Translations under genes and position numbers: made by a program
Shown: piece by piece, positions 1-8,539 of the stretch
Numbering within the stretch: position 1 is the stretch's first letter
How the letters are laid out: each line of letters starts with the position of its first letter
NCBI GenBank assembly: GCA_015232455.1
Contig: JADFZQ010000004.1
Span: 1-64,000 of the forward strand
Length of the DNA: 64,000 nt
Direction of reading: 5' to 3'
Source of the DNA: Desulfamplus sp.
Lineage (GTDB): Bacteria; Desulfobacterota; Desulfobacteria; Desulfobacterales; Desulfobacteraceae
Notes under the pieces: generated by a model
What the model saw: the letters and a program-made list of their open reading frames with translations, nothing else
Database searches by the model: none
Told to the model about the DNA's origin: nothing

Positions 1-63
1 ATGGTAACGTTCATAGTTTATCTCTTCTATTATTTCTGGTGTGAATTCAAGTTCTATTGTCAT
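1..63 (-). pseudogene. N-terminal fragment of an IS630-like transposase (runs off the window edge)
   Basis: Reading the minus strand from an ATG at 63-61 gives 21 open codons to the window edge, ending in the motif NYERYH. That motif resembles the N-terminal helix-turn-helix region of one group of IS630-type transposases, where it normally continues as HPHPxVQ. No further residues are visible, so intactness cannot be judged. The call is memory-based pattern recognition on a very short peptide. It is supported by a second insertion-sequence remnant lying next to it. Confidence 0.35.
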
Positions 64-95
64 AAACACACATTAACAAATTAAAGCAAAAATGA

Positions 96-281
96 GAATA
101 TAAAAACTCAATTTATGACCGCTTGCATTATAACAATACTATACGCCAACGAATTTCACGTCTTGTAAGAGGCACTCTCTCATTTTCAAAGAACATTAAT
201 AACCATATTGGAGCTGTATGGAATTTTGTCCATCATTACAACGCTGACATTGCTCCAAAACTCGCTACCACTACATGTTAA
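96..281 (+). pseudogene. IS1-family transposase, C-terminal remnant
   Basis: The open frame from 96 to the TAA at 279-281 encodes a peptide containing IRQRISRLVRGTLSFSKN followed by NHIGAVWNFVHHYN. This is the typical C-terminal end of IS1-family transposases, the region around the catalytic DDE/HHEK end. The frame is closed upstream by a TGA at 93-95 and has no start codon or N-terminal catalytic portion, so it is a decayed fragment. It is in the same frame as the truncated sugar-binding-like domain that begins right after its stop, which suggests a deletion or insertion joined the two. Confidence 0.6.
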
Positions 282-854
282 GCACTACCTGGTGATATTT
301 ATGTTAAACGTGGTACTGTTCCAACTATTGATGGTATTTTTTCTGAAAATGAATGGGTTGATGCTGGTGCAACTATTATAACTGTAGAGCCAGATTGGTT
401 AGTTACTGTTTATTATAAACACGATGACTCGAACTTATACATCGCCTTTGCAAATCTTATAAGAGATGGACGAGCATTTTTTCCTGAAATTTTGTTAGAT
501 ATAAATAACGATAAAGCAACTTCGTGGCAAACTGACGATTGGTGGTTACACGCTTCTGCTGCTGATTGTGAAGGCAATGGTCAGTATAATGTTTGGTCAA
601 GCTGTCAAGAGAAATTGATAGGTTGGGATGCTAACAACTTCTTGCGTCCTCAAGATATAGTTGAGATACAGATTTCATACGAAAAACTTGGATTGGTCTC
701 TTTAAATAAAGAGTTTCTTGATGATAAGAAAATTATGGGAATAGCTTTTAGTGTTACAGATAAAATTAACAACTCAAGATTTTGGCCCCCCGAAGCAAAA
801 CTTGAAAACCCTTCAACATGGGCTGTTATGAAATCTTCAGATGGGTGGCAATAG
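282..854 (+). pseudogene. 5'-truncated secreted-type CBM9/DOMON-like sugar-binding domain protein
   Basis: The frame is open from just after the IS1 remnant stop to the TAG at 852-854, about 190 codons, but has no ATG near its beginning; a TTG at 492 falls in the middle of the fold. The translation begins a recognisable domain at PTIDGIFSENEW and continues with a YLYIAF-like strand, FPEILLDINNDK and a late WAVMKSSDGWQ end. This order resembles the family-9 carbohydrate-binding-like beta-sandwich (DG..SE.EW, then a 'DxNxD' strand). No signal peptide or catalytic partner is present. I infer that the 5' part was lost when the IS1 element inserted or was deleted. Family assignment is moderate; loss of the start is seen directly. 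Confidence 0.5.
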
Positions 855-920
855 AGCCAAATGTTTAGAATTGTGAAATAGCCTCAAACATTTAACAAAT
901 TAGAACATTATAAAAAGAGA

Positions 921-951
921 GATTTGGCAACTTTAAAAAAGTTGTCAAATC
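921..951. repeat. Dispersed palindrome, copy 1 (14-bp arms)
   Basis: Arms 921-934 and 938-951 pair around a 3-nt loop, with one G-T pair. The right arm ends in AAGTTGTCAAATC, the same 13 bases as in the palindrome at 13880-13910, and the left arms are also near-identical. No T-tract follows on the plus strand. It precedes the membrane protein gene at 970. Confidence 0.6.
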
Positions 952-969
952 GATAAACCATAAAAATAA

Positions 970-1761
970 ATGAGAAGCAGACGCAACGATGATTTCAGTA
1001 GCTTTGAACTACTGCTTGACACCATGTGTAACACATTTGGAGGCATTGTCTTTATTGCCTTGCTTCTCACCCTTCTTGCCCAATCTATTGAAATAAAGTC
1101 AGATTCCAAAGATTTAAACTCTAACAAAATCGAACAAATTAATAACAAAAACTCCAACGATTCCAATCCTATCCAGCAGATTCATCAAATCAAGGAAAAA
1201 ATCCAAACAAATACTGAGATTATCGCATTATCAAAAGAGAATATCAAAGCTCTTGAACAGGAGATTGAAGTTTTAAATCAAGAGATTCTAAACTCTGAAA
1301 AAATTAAAAATCAGGAGCGTGAACTTAGACTCCCAAAACTCCACAAGATTGATAAATCGCCAGTTTTTATAGCTATAAGATATGGTAAATTTTATGCCAT
1401 TACCAATGTCTCACATTCAATTACCAATATCTCATCTGAAAAATGGGGAAATAGTGGCAGAGGCTACGACTCTTCAGAGATTTTTATTAATGAATACAAT
1501 AACATAACCAATATTGAACTCTTATCAGGCAGAGGGCAAATAATTAAAAAAGGAGCTGAAAAGAGTGGAAAATTACAGCAAGCTCTATTAAACATCAATA
1601 ATCAAAAAGAGTTTATAAATTTTGCCGTATTTCCTGACTCTTTTTCCGAATTTAACTATGTAAAAGAGCTTTTCATTAATAGAGGTTTTGATTACAATTG
1701 GTTTATTATAAAAAAACAATTGTCCCTTGTGAAAGGAGTTGGGCAGATTCATGTTCAGTAG
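970..1761 (+). CDS. Orphan single-TM coiled-coil protein of the 'LLDTMCNTFGG' type (ExbD/MotB-like membrane anchor)
   Basis: 263 residues. A short basic N-terminus is followed by FELLLDTMCNTFGGI and one hydrophobic segment at about residues 23-41, then a Gln/Asn/Lys-rich coiled coil (about 60-118) and a C-terminal alpha/beta region with a Tyr/Asn-rich stretch. The N-terminal signature occurs in poorly characterised bacterial proteins usually encoded next to TolQ/ExbB/MotA-like channels, and it resembles the TM helix of ExbD/MotB-type partners, often with a conserved Asp. Here no channel gene is adjacent; the upstream neighbour is IS debris. There is no clear Shine-Dalgarno. The 3' end overlaps the convergent response-regulator gene by 7 nt. 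Function is not established. Confidence 0.7.
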   Translation: MRSRRNDDFSSFELLLDTMCNTFGGIVFIALLLTLLAQSIEIKSDSKDLNSNKIEQINNKNSNDSNPIQQIHQIKEKIQTNTEIIALSKENIKALEQEIEVLNQEILNSEKIKNQERELRLPKLHKIDKSPVFIAIRYGKFYAITNVSHSITNISSEKWGNSGRGYDSSEIFINEYNNITNIELLSGRGQIIKKGAEKSGKLQQALLNINNQKEFINFAVFPDSFSEFNYVKELFINRGFDYNWFIIKKQLSLVKGVGQIHVQ

Positions 1762-2465
1762 AAAACCATCTTATAACCTAGTCCATAAACAGTAACTATT
1801 ACATCTTTATCAGGCAAATAAAGTGAGAGTTTTTTTCTAAGGTTCTTTATATGAGAATCAATTGTTCGGTCATACCCTTCAAAATCATACCCCTGAACTT
1901 TTGCAAGTAGTTCGTCCCTTGAAAAGACTCTGTTTGGTTGAGATATAAGAACTTGAAGAAGCCTAAATTCACTCGGGGTTAAATCAAGCTCTTTGCCGTT
2001 TACCTTTGCTTGATGGTTTATTTGATCAAGCTCTATATCGCCAAGTAGAATTGGACCTGAGACAGAGTTGCTTACACCAACCTGAACCTGTTCTGGGTTA
2101 GCTCTCCTTAACACAGCTTTTACACGAGCAACAACCTCGCGAGGGCTGAAAGGTTTACAAATATAATCATCAGCACCTATTTCAAGCCCAAGCAATCTGT
2201 CAATCTCTTCAACCTTTGCTGTTATCATAATTATTGGGATATTGGAAAATTTTCTAACTTCACGACAAACCGCCATTCCGTCCATAGTTGGCAACATAAT
2301 ATCAAGCAATATGAGGTCTGGGGAGTTTTTTCTAACCTGTGCAACGGCAATATCTCCCCTTCCTATAAGGGTTACTCTGTAGTTTGATTTTTCAAGATAA
2401 TCTCTAAGCAGAGCTGCAATTTTATGTTCATCTTCAACAATTAGGATATGCTTATTGTGTGTCAT
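1755..2465 (-). CDS. OmpR/BaeR-like response regulator
   Basis: 236 residues. The receiver domain (1-120) has the acidic pair E11/D12, the phosphoacceptor D55 in LLDIMLP, and the conserved Lys in CKPFSP. The C-terminal winged helix (about 135-234) has the OmpR hallmarks LTPSEFRLL and RTIDSHIKNLRKKL. It should be phosphorylated by the neighbouring kinase and bind paired direct repeats. It overlaps the preceding carboxymuconolactone-decarboxylase-like gene by 4 nt (ATGA), implying translational coupling. The direct repeats at 4793-4830, upstream of the secreted DUF1566 gene, are candidate targets (inference). Which paralogue (BaeR, PhoP or another) cannot be fixed from sequence alone. Confidence 0.93.
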   Translation of the reverse strand: MTHNKHILIVEDEHKIAALLRDYLEKSNYRVTLIGRGDIAVAQVRKNSPDLILLDIMLPTMDGMAVCREVRKFSNIPIIMITAKVEEIDRLLGLEIGADDYICKPFSPREVVARVKAVLRRANPEQVQVGVSNSVSGPILLGDIELDQINHQAKVNGKELDLTPSEFRLLQVLISQPNRVFSRDELLAKVQGYDFEGYDRTIDSHIKNLRKKLSLYLPDKDVIVTVYGLGYKMVFY

Positions 2466-2863
2466 ATTGTTTGTTCGGTAAAAGTATCTTTTTCTTCTAA
2501 AACCTCTTTTAGAATTTTTAAGGCTGTATTTGTCGCTGGAACACCAGCGTAAATACTTGTTTGAAAAATAACTTCTGCTATCTCCTCTTTTCTACAGCCC
2601 ACATTTAATGCGGCATGAATATGAAGTTTTAGTTCATCTGGTTTGGAGAGTGCGGTAAGGGCAGAGATAGTTATAAGTTGACGTGTCGTATGTGGAATTT
2701 TCTCACGCGAGTAAAATTTCCCTGTTATATATAGAGACATATCTTTTGCCAATTCTTTGTCAAAAGCTCTCCATAGATTATAAGGTTTATCCTCATCTTT
2801 AACATCTTTAAAGTAAAGTTTGGCGGTTTCAGAGGTTTTAAGAAGAATGTCTTTATTATCCAT
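2462..2863 (-). CDS. Carboxymuconolactone decarboxylase / AhpD-fold protein
   Basis: 133 residues. The alpha-helical CMD fold is indicated by the central TRQLITISALTAL helix and the ELKLHIHAALNVGCRKEEIAEVI segment, the usual PcaC-like pattern. The AhpD CxxC redox pair is absent; there is a single Cys in NVGCRKEE. Peroxidatic AhpD activity is therefore unlikely, and a role as a sensor accessory or small-molecule enzyme is open. It sits between the kinase and regulator genes and overlaps the regulator start by 4 nt, so it is probably co-expressed with that two-component system. Sandwiching a CMD protein inside a two-component operon is unusual. Confidence 0.85.
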   Translation of the reverse strand: MDNKDILLKTSETAKLYFKDVKDEDKPYNLWRAFDKELAKDMSLYITGKFYSREKIPHTTRQLITISALTALSKPDELKLHIHAALNVGCRKEEIAEVIFQTSIYAGVPATNTALKILKEVLEEKDTFTEQTI

Positions 2864-2982
2864 CTATTTTTAGTCCAATTTTATTTTTATTATAGGTAAT
2901 TTAATACAATTAAGCTCATAACATCATCAATATTCTTTATAACCATTCTTAGATGAACATTTTGACATAGTCAACAAAATGG

Positions 2983-4629
2983 TTAATTCCCCAACAGTAA
3001 AGGTAGGGTAATCTCTATTTGAAGCCCACCAATTGCCTCATGCTGTTTGACTACTCCATTTTGGGTCTGAATAATCTGCAAACCATCTGTTTTGGCATGT
3101 TCTGCTCTGATTGTTCCATTATGAGCTTCAATAATTGTTTTACAGATTGAAAGACCTAAACCACTACCACCTAATTCACGACTTCGAGATTTATCAACTC
3201 TATATAATCTATCAAAGATACGTTCTAACGATTCATTAGGCACTCCTGGTTTAGTATCTGCAAAAATAAGGATAATTTCGTTTGATTTACAAACTTTGCT
3301 TACAATCAAGCAGCCGGGAGAGTCCGTGTATCTTAGAGTATTTGAAAGAAGGTTTGAAAATACCTGAGTCAATCGATCACTATCACCCATTATTGTTGTA
3401 TTTTCCTTTGTTTTATTAGTTTTACAACTAAGCTCATCAACAATCATAATTCCAGACTCAGAAAACAGCCTCTCAAATTTATAGAGACATGCACGCACAA
3501 TTTGAATTAAATTGACAGGTTCTCTTTTAATATGAAGAGCAGAACTTTCAGCCAGCGAAAGATCATGTAGATTGCCAACAATATTAATTAAATGGACAAC
3601 TTCTGAGTGTAAAGATTCAAGATGTTCATTAGTAAATTCTCGTATCCCATCTTGGATAGCCTCTATTTCTCCCCGAAGTATCGAAAGTGGTGTGCGTAGT
3701 TCATGAGCAATATCTGAAATCCATTGCTGACGCATCTTTTCATACTGTTCAAGAGTTTGAGCCATAAGGTTAAAATCTTGTGCAAGCTCACCAAGTTCAT
3801 CTGAACTCTTAACATTTATTCTTGTATGAAACTTACGAGCAGTTAAGCTGCGAGTCCCTTTTATAAGCTCTTTAACTGGTTTTATCAGATGACGAGACAT
3901 TATAAATGAAACAGCAGCAGCAAGAACAATCATCACTGCTCCAGAAGTGTATAAAGCCTCTGATTGATCTTTTAAAAACTCTATATCCAAAGGATCAATT
4001 TCAGAAACCTCATTTTTATTTCTAAGCCCCAACCAGCCAACTACTTTGCCATTTACAACAATCTCTTTGAGTATATGGTCATCTATAGATTCTGCTTTCC
4101 CAATTAATTTTTTCTTATTCTCATCAAAGAGTGTGAGTCTGTGTTCTATACTAAATATAGGTCTTTCAACATTATTAGGTGTATCAGGAGGGTTATTTAA
4201 TGCTCTTACTTGGTAATTAGGAGGTCTTCTTCTATCATAATAAGGGGGTTTTGGTCTTCTTTGATTTTGATTGAGTGGAAAGAGTTCAGGATTTTGTAAT
4301 GGCTGTGATGGCGTTAAATAAAATTCAAAACCAGATGGCATTGAAGGAGGTTTTTCTGAATAGGCAGCAGAGTTTATAGGTTTTATAATCTCATGCCAAT
4401 AGTAAGAATTACTAATTAATCTTTCCCAGCCGTTATTATTTTCATATTCAGCTTTAAATAAAGGTTCCAACTCATTTAACCTTTTTGCTTCAACATTGTG
4501 GATATAATCCCAAAAACTTTTATAGGCGTATATCTTCATTGCAATAACCATAAAAACAACGATCAAAAGTGATGTTGAGAGAAAAGCAATAAAAAGTTTT
4601 AATGATAGGTTAAATGATAGATTACGCAT
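2983..4629 (-). CDS. BaeS-like membrane sensor histidine kinase
   Basis: 548 residues from the ATG at 4629. A TTG extending the frame 17 codons upstream (4680) has no Shine-Dalgarno, and the ATG places the TM helix close to the N-terminus. Order: TM1 (about 10-33), a periplasmic sensor of about 180 residues with a Pro/Arg-rich middle (PPYYDRRRPP), TM2 (about 228-246), HAMP, HisKA with phosphoacceptor H309 in DIAHELRTPL, then HATPase_c with the N box NLLSNTLRYT and GGSGLGLSI. It should phosphorylate the regulator encoded two genes downstream. The low-complexity periplasmic Pro/Arg segment is not typical of BaeS. The signal sensed is unknown. Confidence 0.93.
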   Translation of the reverse strand: MRNLSFNLSLKLFIAFLSTSLLIVVFMVIAMKIYAYKSFWDYIHNVEAKRLNELEPLFKAEYENNNGWERLISNSYYWHEIIKPINSAAYSEKPPSMPSGFEFYLTPSQPLQNPELFPLNQNQRRPKPPYYDRRRPPNYQVRALNNPPDTPNNVERPIFSIEHRLTLFDENKKKLIGKAESIDDHILKEIVVNGKVVGWLGLRNKNEVSEIDPLDIEFLKDQSEALYTSGAVMIVLAAAVSFIMSRHLIKPVKELIKGTRSLTARKFHTRINVKSSDELGELAQDFNLMAQTLEQYEKMRQQWISDIAHELRTPLSILRGEIEAIQDGIREFTNEHLESLHSEVVHLINIVGNLHDLSLAESSALHIKREPVNLIQIVRACLYKFERLFSESGIMIVDELSCKTNKTKENTTIMGDSDRLTQVFSNLLSNTLRYTDSPGCLIVSKVCKSNEIILIFADTKPGVPNESLERIFDRLYRVDKSRSRELGGSGLGLSICKTIIEAHNGTIRAEHAKTDGLQIIQTQNGVVKQHEAIGGLQIEITLPLLLGN

Positions 4630-4792
4630 GATTTTTATGATGCCTATATTTTTGTTATTTTTAATATGCAGATTTTCCAATTAGGCAAACTATAGCTATG
4701 CTAAATGATTTGTGAAAATATAAATAACAGGGCAAAAATATCCTAATGAAATTAGGAACGCTATATAACATATAAAATTCCATAACTCACAT

Positions 4793-4830
4793 CTCCATAT
4801 TCTTCACATTAAATCTCCATATTTTCTCCA
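4793..4830 (+). promoter_or_regulatory. Helically phased CTCCA direct repeats, candidate OmpR-type operator
   Basis: CTCCA occurs at 4793, 4815 and 4826, spacings of 22 and 11 bp. The first two lie inside the longer match ATCTCCATAT. Same-face repeats of about 11 bp are how OmpR-family regulators bind. The site lies between the divergent kinase gene (-) and the DUF1566 gene (+), and the cognate-looking regulator is 2.4 kb away. Binding is inference. Confidence 0.4.
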
Positions 4831-4922
4831 CAATTCTAATTTATTATTGCATTAGTGATTAGAAATAATATTGTTTCTTAATCGTTTTCTTTAAAAACTA
4901 AATAAAACAAAGGAGGTTCGCA

Positions 4923-6599
4923 ATGAGAAAGGTATTTAAAATTAGGTTTCTTTACATTTTTATGTTTGTTTTGTTTTTTTCAACAACTATCATTGATTAT
5001 GTTAATGCAGTATCTAATAGTAGTGCAAACACTTACAAGATACTTACAGACACCTCAGAGCCTTTTACCATCTTAAGTGGTGAGTATATTAAAATTATTG
5101 GCTCAAAGGGTGGCAACACTATCAATGTTGAATCTGGTGCAAAAGTTGAATGTATCCATTTTGTAGGAGCTAACATTATAAATATAAATGAATCATCTTC
5201 AAATTTTACAGTTTACCGCTCTGGTGCAACTGTATATCTACAAAGCACTTTAGGAACTAAGATTAAACTTCCAGCAACTTTAACAGCTCAGACGCTCAAT
5301 TTTACAGATACAACCTTCAAGCTGCAAATAAAGAGCGGAAAGGTGATGCTTGGAGATGAGGTGGTTACAACACAACCTAAAGATATTTCTTCTGGCAATT
5401 CCAACATCACCTATCAAGTTGTAGATACAGCACAAACCAAGTGCTACAGTGATTTAGCTGAAATTACATGCCCATTATCAGGCACATCTTTTTATGGACA
5501 AGATTCTCAGAATAAAGGAAACACGCCAAGTTATAAAGATAATGGAGATGGGACAATTACAGATAATGTTACTGGTTTAATGTGGCAAAAAAGTGCTGAT
5601 ATTAACAATGATGGATTAATCAATGCTGATGACAAAATGACATATAGTGAGGCAGTTGATGGTGCAAACTCTCTTAACCTTGCTGGATATACAGATTGGA
5701 GACTTCCAACCATAAAAGAGCTTTACTCTCTTATAGTTTTCAGCGGACTTGATGTAAGCGGCTATGAAGGAGATGATGAGTCAACATTGGTTCCTTTTAT
5801 TGACACAAACTATTTTGATTTTGGATATGGAGACGAAAGTGCTGGAGAGAGAATTATTGATGCTCAATATGCAAGTTCAACTCTTTACGTATCAACAACA
5901 ATGAAGGGCAGTGCAACCATGTTTGGAGTGAACTTTGCTGATGGTCGTATTAAAGGCTATGGAATTGACCCAATGCCAGGGCAGACAAATGGAAAAACTT
6001 TTTATGTGAAGTATGTTCGTGGAACTTCAAACTATGGAGTAAACAGCTTTAATAACAATGGGAATGGAACAATCACTGATAAATCTACTGGTTTAATGTG
6101 GAGTCAAGATGACTCTGGAGAGGCTTTAACTTGGGAAGATGGTTTAGCGTGGGTCCAACAGAAGAACAGTGAAAAATATTTAGGTTATAATGATTGGCGT
6201 CTTCCCAATGCAAAAGAGCTTCAAACTATTGTAGATTACACCCGCTCTCCAGATACTACTTTAAGTGCAGCAATTGATCCTATGTTTAAAGTTTCATCTA
6301 TTATTAATGAAGCTGGAAAAGCTGATTATCCTTTTTATTGGACAAGCACAACTCATGCTGCAAGCACTAATCATTCTAATTCTGCCTTAATAAGTTCAGG
6401 TGGATATGCAGCATACATTGCCTTTGGCAGAGGGCTTGGTTATATGAATGGCTCTTGGCTTGATGTTCATGGAGCAGGGTGTCAAAGAAGCGATCCAAAA
6501 GCTGGTGATCCTTCAGATTATCCAACAGGTCATGGTCCACAAGGGGATGCCATTCGTATTTATAATTATGTTCGCTGTGTTAGAAATGAAGTCAAATAG
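4923..6599 (+). CDS. Secreted protein with two DUF1566 (Lcl C-terminal) domains
   Basis: 558 residues with a strong AGGAGG 6 nt before the ATG. A signal peptide occupies about 1-29 (hydrophobic, ending DYVNA). Residues 45-160 form a beta-rich segment of short repeats (NTINVESGAKVE, ININESSSN, VYRSGATVYL). Two DUF1566 domains follow (about 210-365 and 370-556), each with the signature DNGDGTITD..TGLMWQ and a later DWRLPTIKEL. DUF1566 is the C-terminal domain of the Legionella collagen-like adhesin Lcl and occurs in surface and secreted proteins, so an adhesin-like role is plausible. An aspartate-rich loop (INNDGLINADD) in the first copy may bind Ca2+. It stands alone, divergent from the kinase gene. 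Confidence 0.85.
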   Translation: MRKVFKIRFLYIFMFVLFFSTTIIDYVNAVSNSSANTYKILTDTSEPFTILSGEYIKIIGSKGGNTINVESGAKVECIHFVGANIININESSSNFTVYRSGATVYLQSTLGTKIKLPATLTAQTLNFTDTTFKLQIKSGKVMLGDEVVTTQPKDISSGNSNITYQVVDTAQTKCYSDLAEITCPLSGTSFYGQDSQNKGNTPSYKDNGDGTITDNVTGLMWQKSADINNDGLINADDKMTYSEAVDGANSLNLAGYTDWRLPTIKELYSLIVFSGLDVSGYEGDDESTLVPFIDTNYFDFGYGDESAGERIIDAQYASSTLYVSTTMKGSATMFGVNFADGRIKGYGIDPMPGQTNGKTFYVKYVRGTSNYGVNSFNNNGNGTITDKSTGLMWSQDDSGEALTWEDGLAWVQQKNSEKYLGYNDWRLPNAKELQTIVDYTRSPDTTLSAAIDPMFKVSSIINEAGKADYPFYWTSTTHAASTNHSNSALISSGGYAAYIAFGRGLGYMNGSWLDVHGAGCQRSDPKAGDPSDYPTGHGPQGDAIRIYNYVRCVRNEVK

Positions 6600-6673
6600 A
6601 TATGTAAAAATTCAATAATGAATTTTCTTGACAAAAATGAAATAATCTCTGTAAACATCGTTAATCTTTTTAA

Positions 6674-6704
6674 TACAGAGACACATACTTATGGTGTCTT
6701 TGTA
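6674..6704. repeat. Palindrome of the AGAGAC(A/G)CA...TGTCTCT type, copy 1
   Basis: Arms starting TACAGAGACACA and ending GTGTCTTTGTA pair with a bulge around a short loop. It lies just ahead of the glutamate synthase-like gene and resembles the hairpin at 43326-43351. It could be a transcribed regulatory hairpin or an iterated palindromic repeat. Confidence 0.45.
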
Positions 6705-6738
6705 TAAACAATTTTTTTATTTATTAAGGATAAAAACA

Positions 6739-8397
6739 ATGGACATGAGATTTTCAAAAAGTAACGATGTACTTGGAACAGTGAACCGCGGTGATGCCGC
6801 AGAATCAAGCCTTTGCACATTGTGTCGTGCAGATTGTAAAGGAAAATGTGAAACATGGCTTTCAAGCATGGTAGGCAGAAAGTTACTCTATCCAAGGAGT
6901 TTTGGCTTTGTAACTGCTGGTGCAAACAACACCACACACGTTGGCGTATCATACAATTCTCTTAGAATTCAAGGATATGCTTACGGAGCACAGGGAATGG
7001 CACCGGGTCTTACTAATAGTCAAGATGATTGCATATTCCCAAATGTAAGCCTTGAGACCTCATTTGGTAAAAAGGTTAAGACAAAAGTTCGTATGCCACT
7101 TATGACTGGTGCAATGGGTTCAACATTTATTGCTGAAAAATATTGGGACGCATTTGCTATTGGTGGTGCTATTGTTGGTATTCCAGTTGTTATTGGTGAG
7201 AATGTTGTTGGTGTTGACCGTAAATCTGAAATAGCTTCGGGTCCAGAGAGAAAAGGAAAGATCAAATCAGCCCCAGAACTTGATCGCAGAATTGAAACAT
7301 ATTTAAGATACCATGATGGCTATGGAGCAATAATTGTTCAGCTTAATGTTGAAGATACCCGCAACGGTGTAGCTGAGTATGTTGTTGATAAGTATGGCGA
7401 CAAGTGCATTATTGAGCTTAAATGGGGGCAAGGTGCTAAGAACATTGGCGGCGAAATTCAGGTAAGAAGCATTGAGTATGCAAAGTTCCTTAAAGAGCGT
7501 GGTTATGTAGTTGATCCAGACCCAACTTTGCCTGAAGTTCAGAAAGGTTTTGAGCAAGGTGCAATTAAATCTTTTGCCCGTCATAGCCGTTTAGGAGCTA
7601 CAAACCTTACCTCTGTAGAAAAAGTAAGAGAAGATTTTATGAACAGTGTTGAGTATCTCCGCGGTATTGGTTTTAATAGAGTAACTCTTAAAACTGGTTC
7701 TTATGGAATGGAAGAGCTTGCAATGGCAATTAAATTCTCAACAGATGCACAGCTTGATCTTCTTACAATTGATGGTTCTGGCGGCGGCACAGGAATGAGT
7801 CCCTGGAACATGATGCAAAGCTGGGGCGTTCCTTCAATTATCCTACACGCTAAGGCTTATGAATATGCCAATATGCTTGCTGCTAAAGGTAAACAAGTTG
7901 TTGATCTATCTTTTGCTGGTGGTTTTGCTCTTGAAGACCATATTTTCAAATCTCTTGCACTTGGTGCCCCTTACAGTAAACTTGTCTGCATGGGAAGAGC
8001 TGTTATGATTCCGGGCTTTCTTGGAGCAAACATTGAAGGGGCAATCTACCCAGAGAGAAGAGAGAGAGTAAATGGTAACTGGAACGAGCTGCCAAAGACT
8101 GTTCTTGAAGTTGGAAAAACTGCTGATGAGATTTTTGCAGGATACCATGATATGGAGAAAAAACTTGGCAAAGATGAGATGAAGAAAATCCCTTATGGGG
8201 CTATTGGATTCTACACGCTTGCTGACAAACTTGCCTGCGGCGTTCAGCAGCTTATGGCTGGGGCAAGAAAATTCTCTTTAAATCAGATCACACGCAATGA
8301 CATCTTTTCTGGCAACCGCGAAACTGCACGCGAAACTGGAATTCCTCATGTCTCTGATGTAAACGATGAATCTGCACGTAAAATTCTAAATTCATAA
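6739..8397 (+). CDS. FMN-binding glutamate synthase-like (GltS/GltB2 domain) protein
   Basis: 552 residues from the ATG at 6739, preceded by AAGGA; the longer frame from 6691 lies within the upstream hairpin and has no ribosome site. The N-terminus carries a cysteine cluster (CTLCRADCKGKC). The rest is the FMN-binding (beta/alpha)8 barrel of the glutamate synthase large subunit: IELKWGQGAKNIGGEI, LDLLTIDGSGGGTGMSP and the late LACGVQQLMAGARK. The N-terminal glutaminase and C-terminal beta-helix of full-length GltB are absent. This architecture, like archaeal-type split GltB, is common in anaerobes; the electron donor and actual substrate are unproven. A TTGACA element lies at 6628-6633 upstream. 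It is convergent with the kamA-like gene. Confidence 0.85.
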   Translation: MDMRFSKSNDVLGTVNRGDAAESSLCTLCRADCKGKCETWLSSMVGRKLLYPRSFGFVTAGANNTTHVGVSYNSLRIQGYAYGAQGMAPGLTNSQDDCIFPNVSLETSFGKKVKTKVRMPLMTGAMGSTFIAEKYWDAFAIGGAIVGIPVVIGENVVGVDRKSEIASGPERKGKIKSAPELDRRIETYLRYHDGYGAIIVQLNVEDTRNGVAEYVVDKYGDKCIIELKWGQGAKNIGGEIQVRSIEYAKFLKERGYVVDPDPTLPEVQKGFEQGAIKSFARHSRLGATNLTSVEKVREDFMNSVEYLRGIGFNRVTLKTGSYGMEELAMAIKFSTDAQLDLLTIDGSGGGTGMSPWNMMQSWGVPSIILHAKAYEYANMLAAKGKQVVDLSFAGGFALEDHIFKSLALGAPYSKLVCMGRAVMIPGFLGANIEGAIYPERRERVNGNWNELPKTVLEVGKTADEIFAGYHDMEKKLGKDEMKKIPYGAIGFYTLADKLACGVQQLMAGARKFSLNQITRNDIFSGNRETARETGIPHVSDVNDESARKILNS

Positions 8398-8428
8398 AAA
8401 CTACATTAAATTTATAAGAACTAAACTT

Positions 8429-8457
8429 AACCCCTCTCACAAAGAAAGAGAGGGGTT
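8429..8457. terminator. Bidirectional terminator-like hairpin between gltS-like and kamA-like genes
   Basis: The perfect 10-bp arms AACCCCTCTC (8429-8438) and GAGAGGGGTT (8448-8457) lie between convergent genes. The following sequence is AT-rich rather than a clean T-run. Confidence 0.6.
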
Positions 8458-8475
8458 ATAGTATATTTATCCTCC

Positions 8476-8539
8476 TGCAAAACTCATTTTTTTATCCAAT
8501 AAACTCAAAGGATCAATTCAAGTTTTGCAAGAACTCTAT
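8476..8539 (-). repeat. ~64-bp dispersed repeat, copy A (inverted relative to copy B)
   Basis: Read on the minus strand, it begins at the kamA-like stop and runs AGAGTTCTTGCAAAACTTGA, then TTTATTGGATA, then a GAGTTTTGCAGGAG end. Its own ends are imperfect inverted repeats (TTGCAAAACT / AGTTTTGCA). It matches 10922-10986 on the plus strand at roughly four of five positions by eye. Confidence 0.6.

Noticed and set aside
6691-6738. Extended N-terminus of the glutamate synthase-like protein from 6691
   Set aside because: No ribosome site and located in a palindrome; the ATG at 6739 has AAGGA and begins the conserved region.
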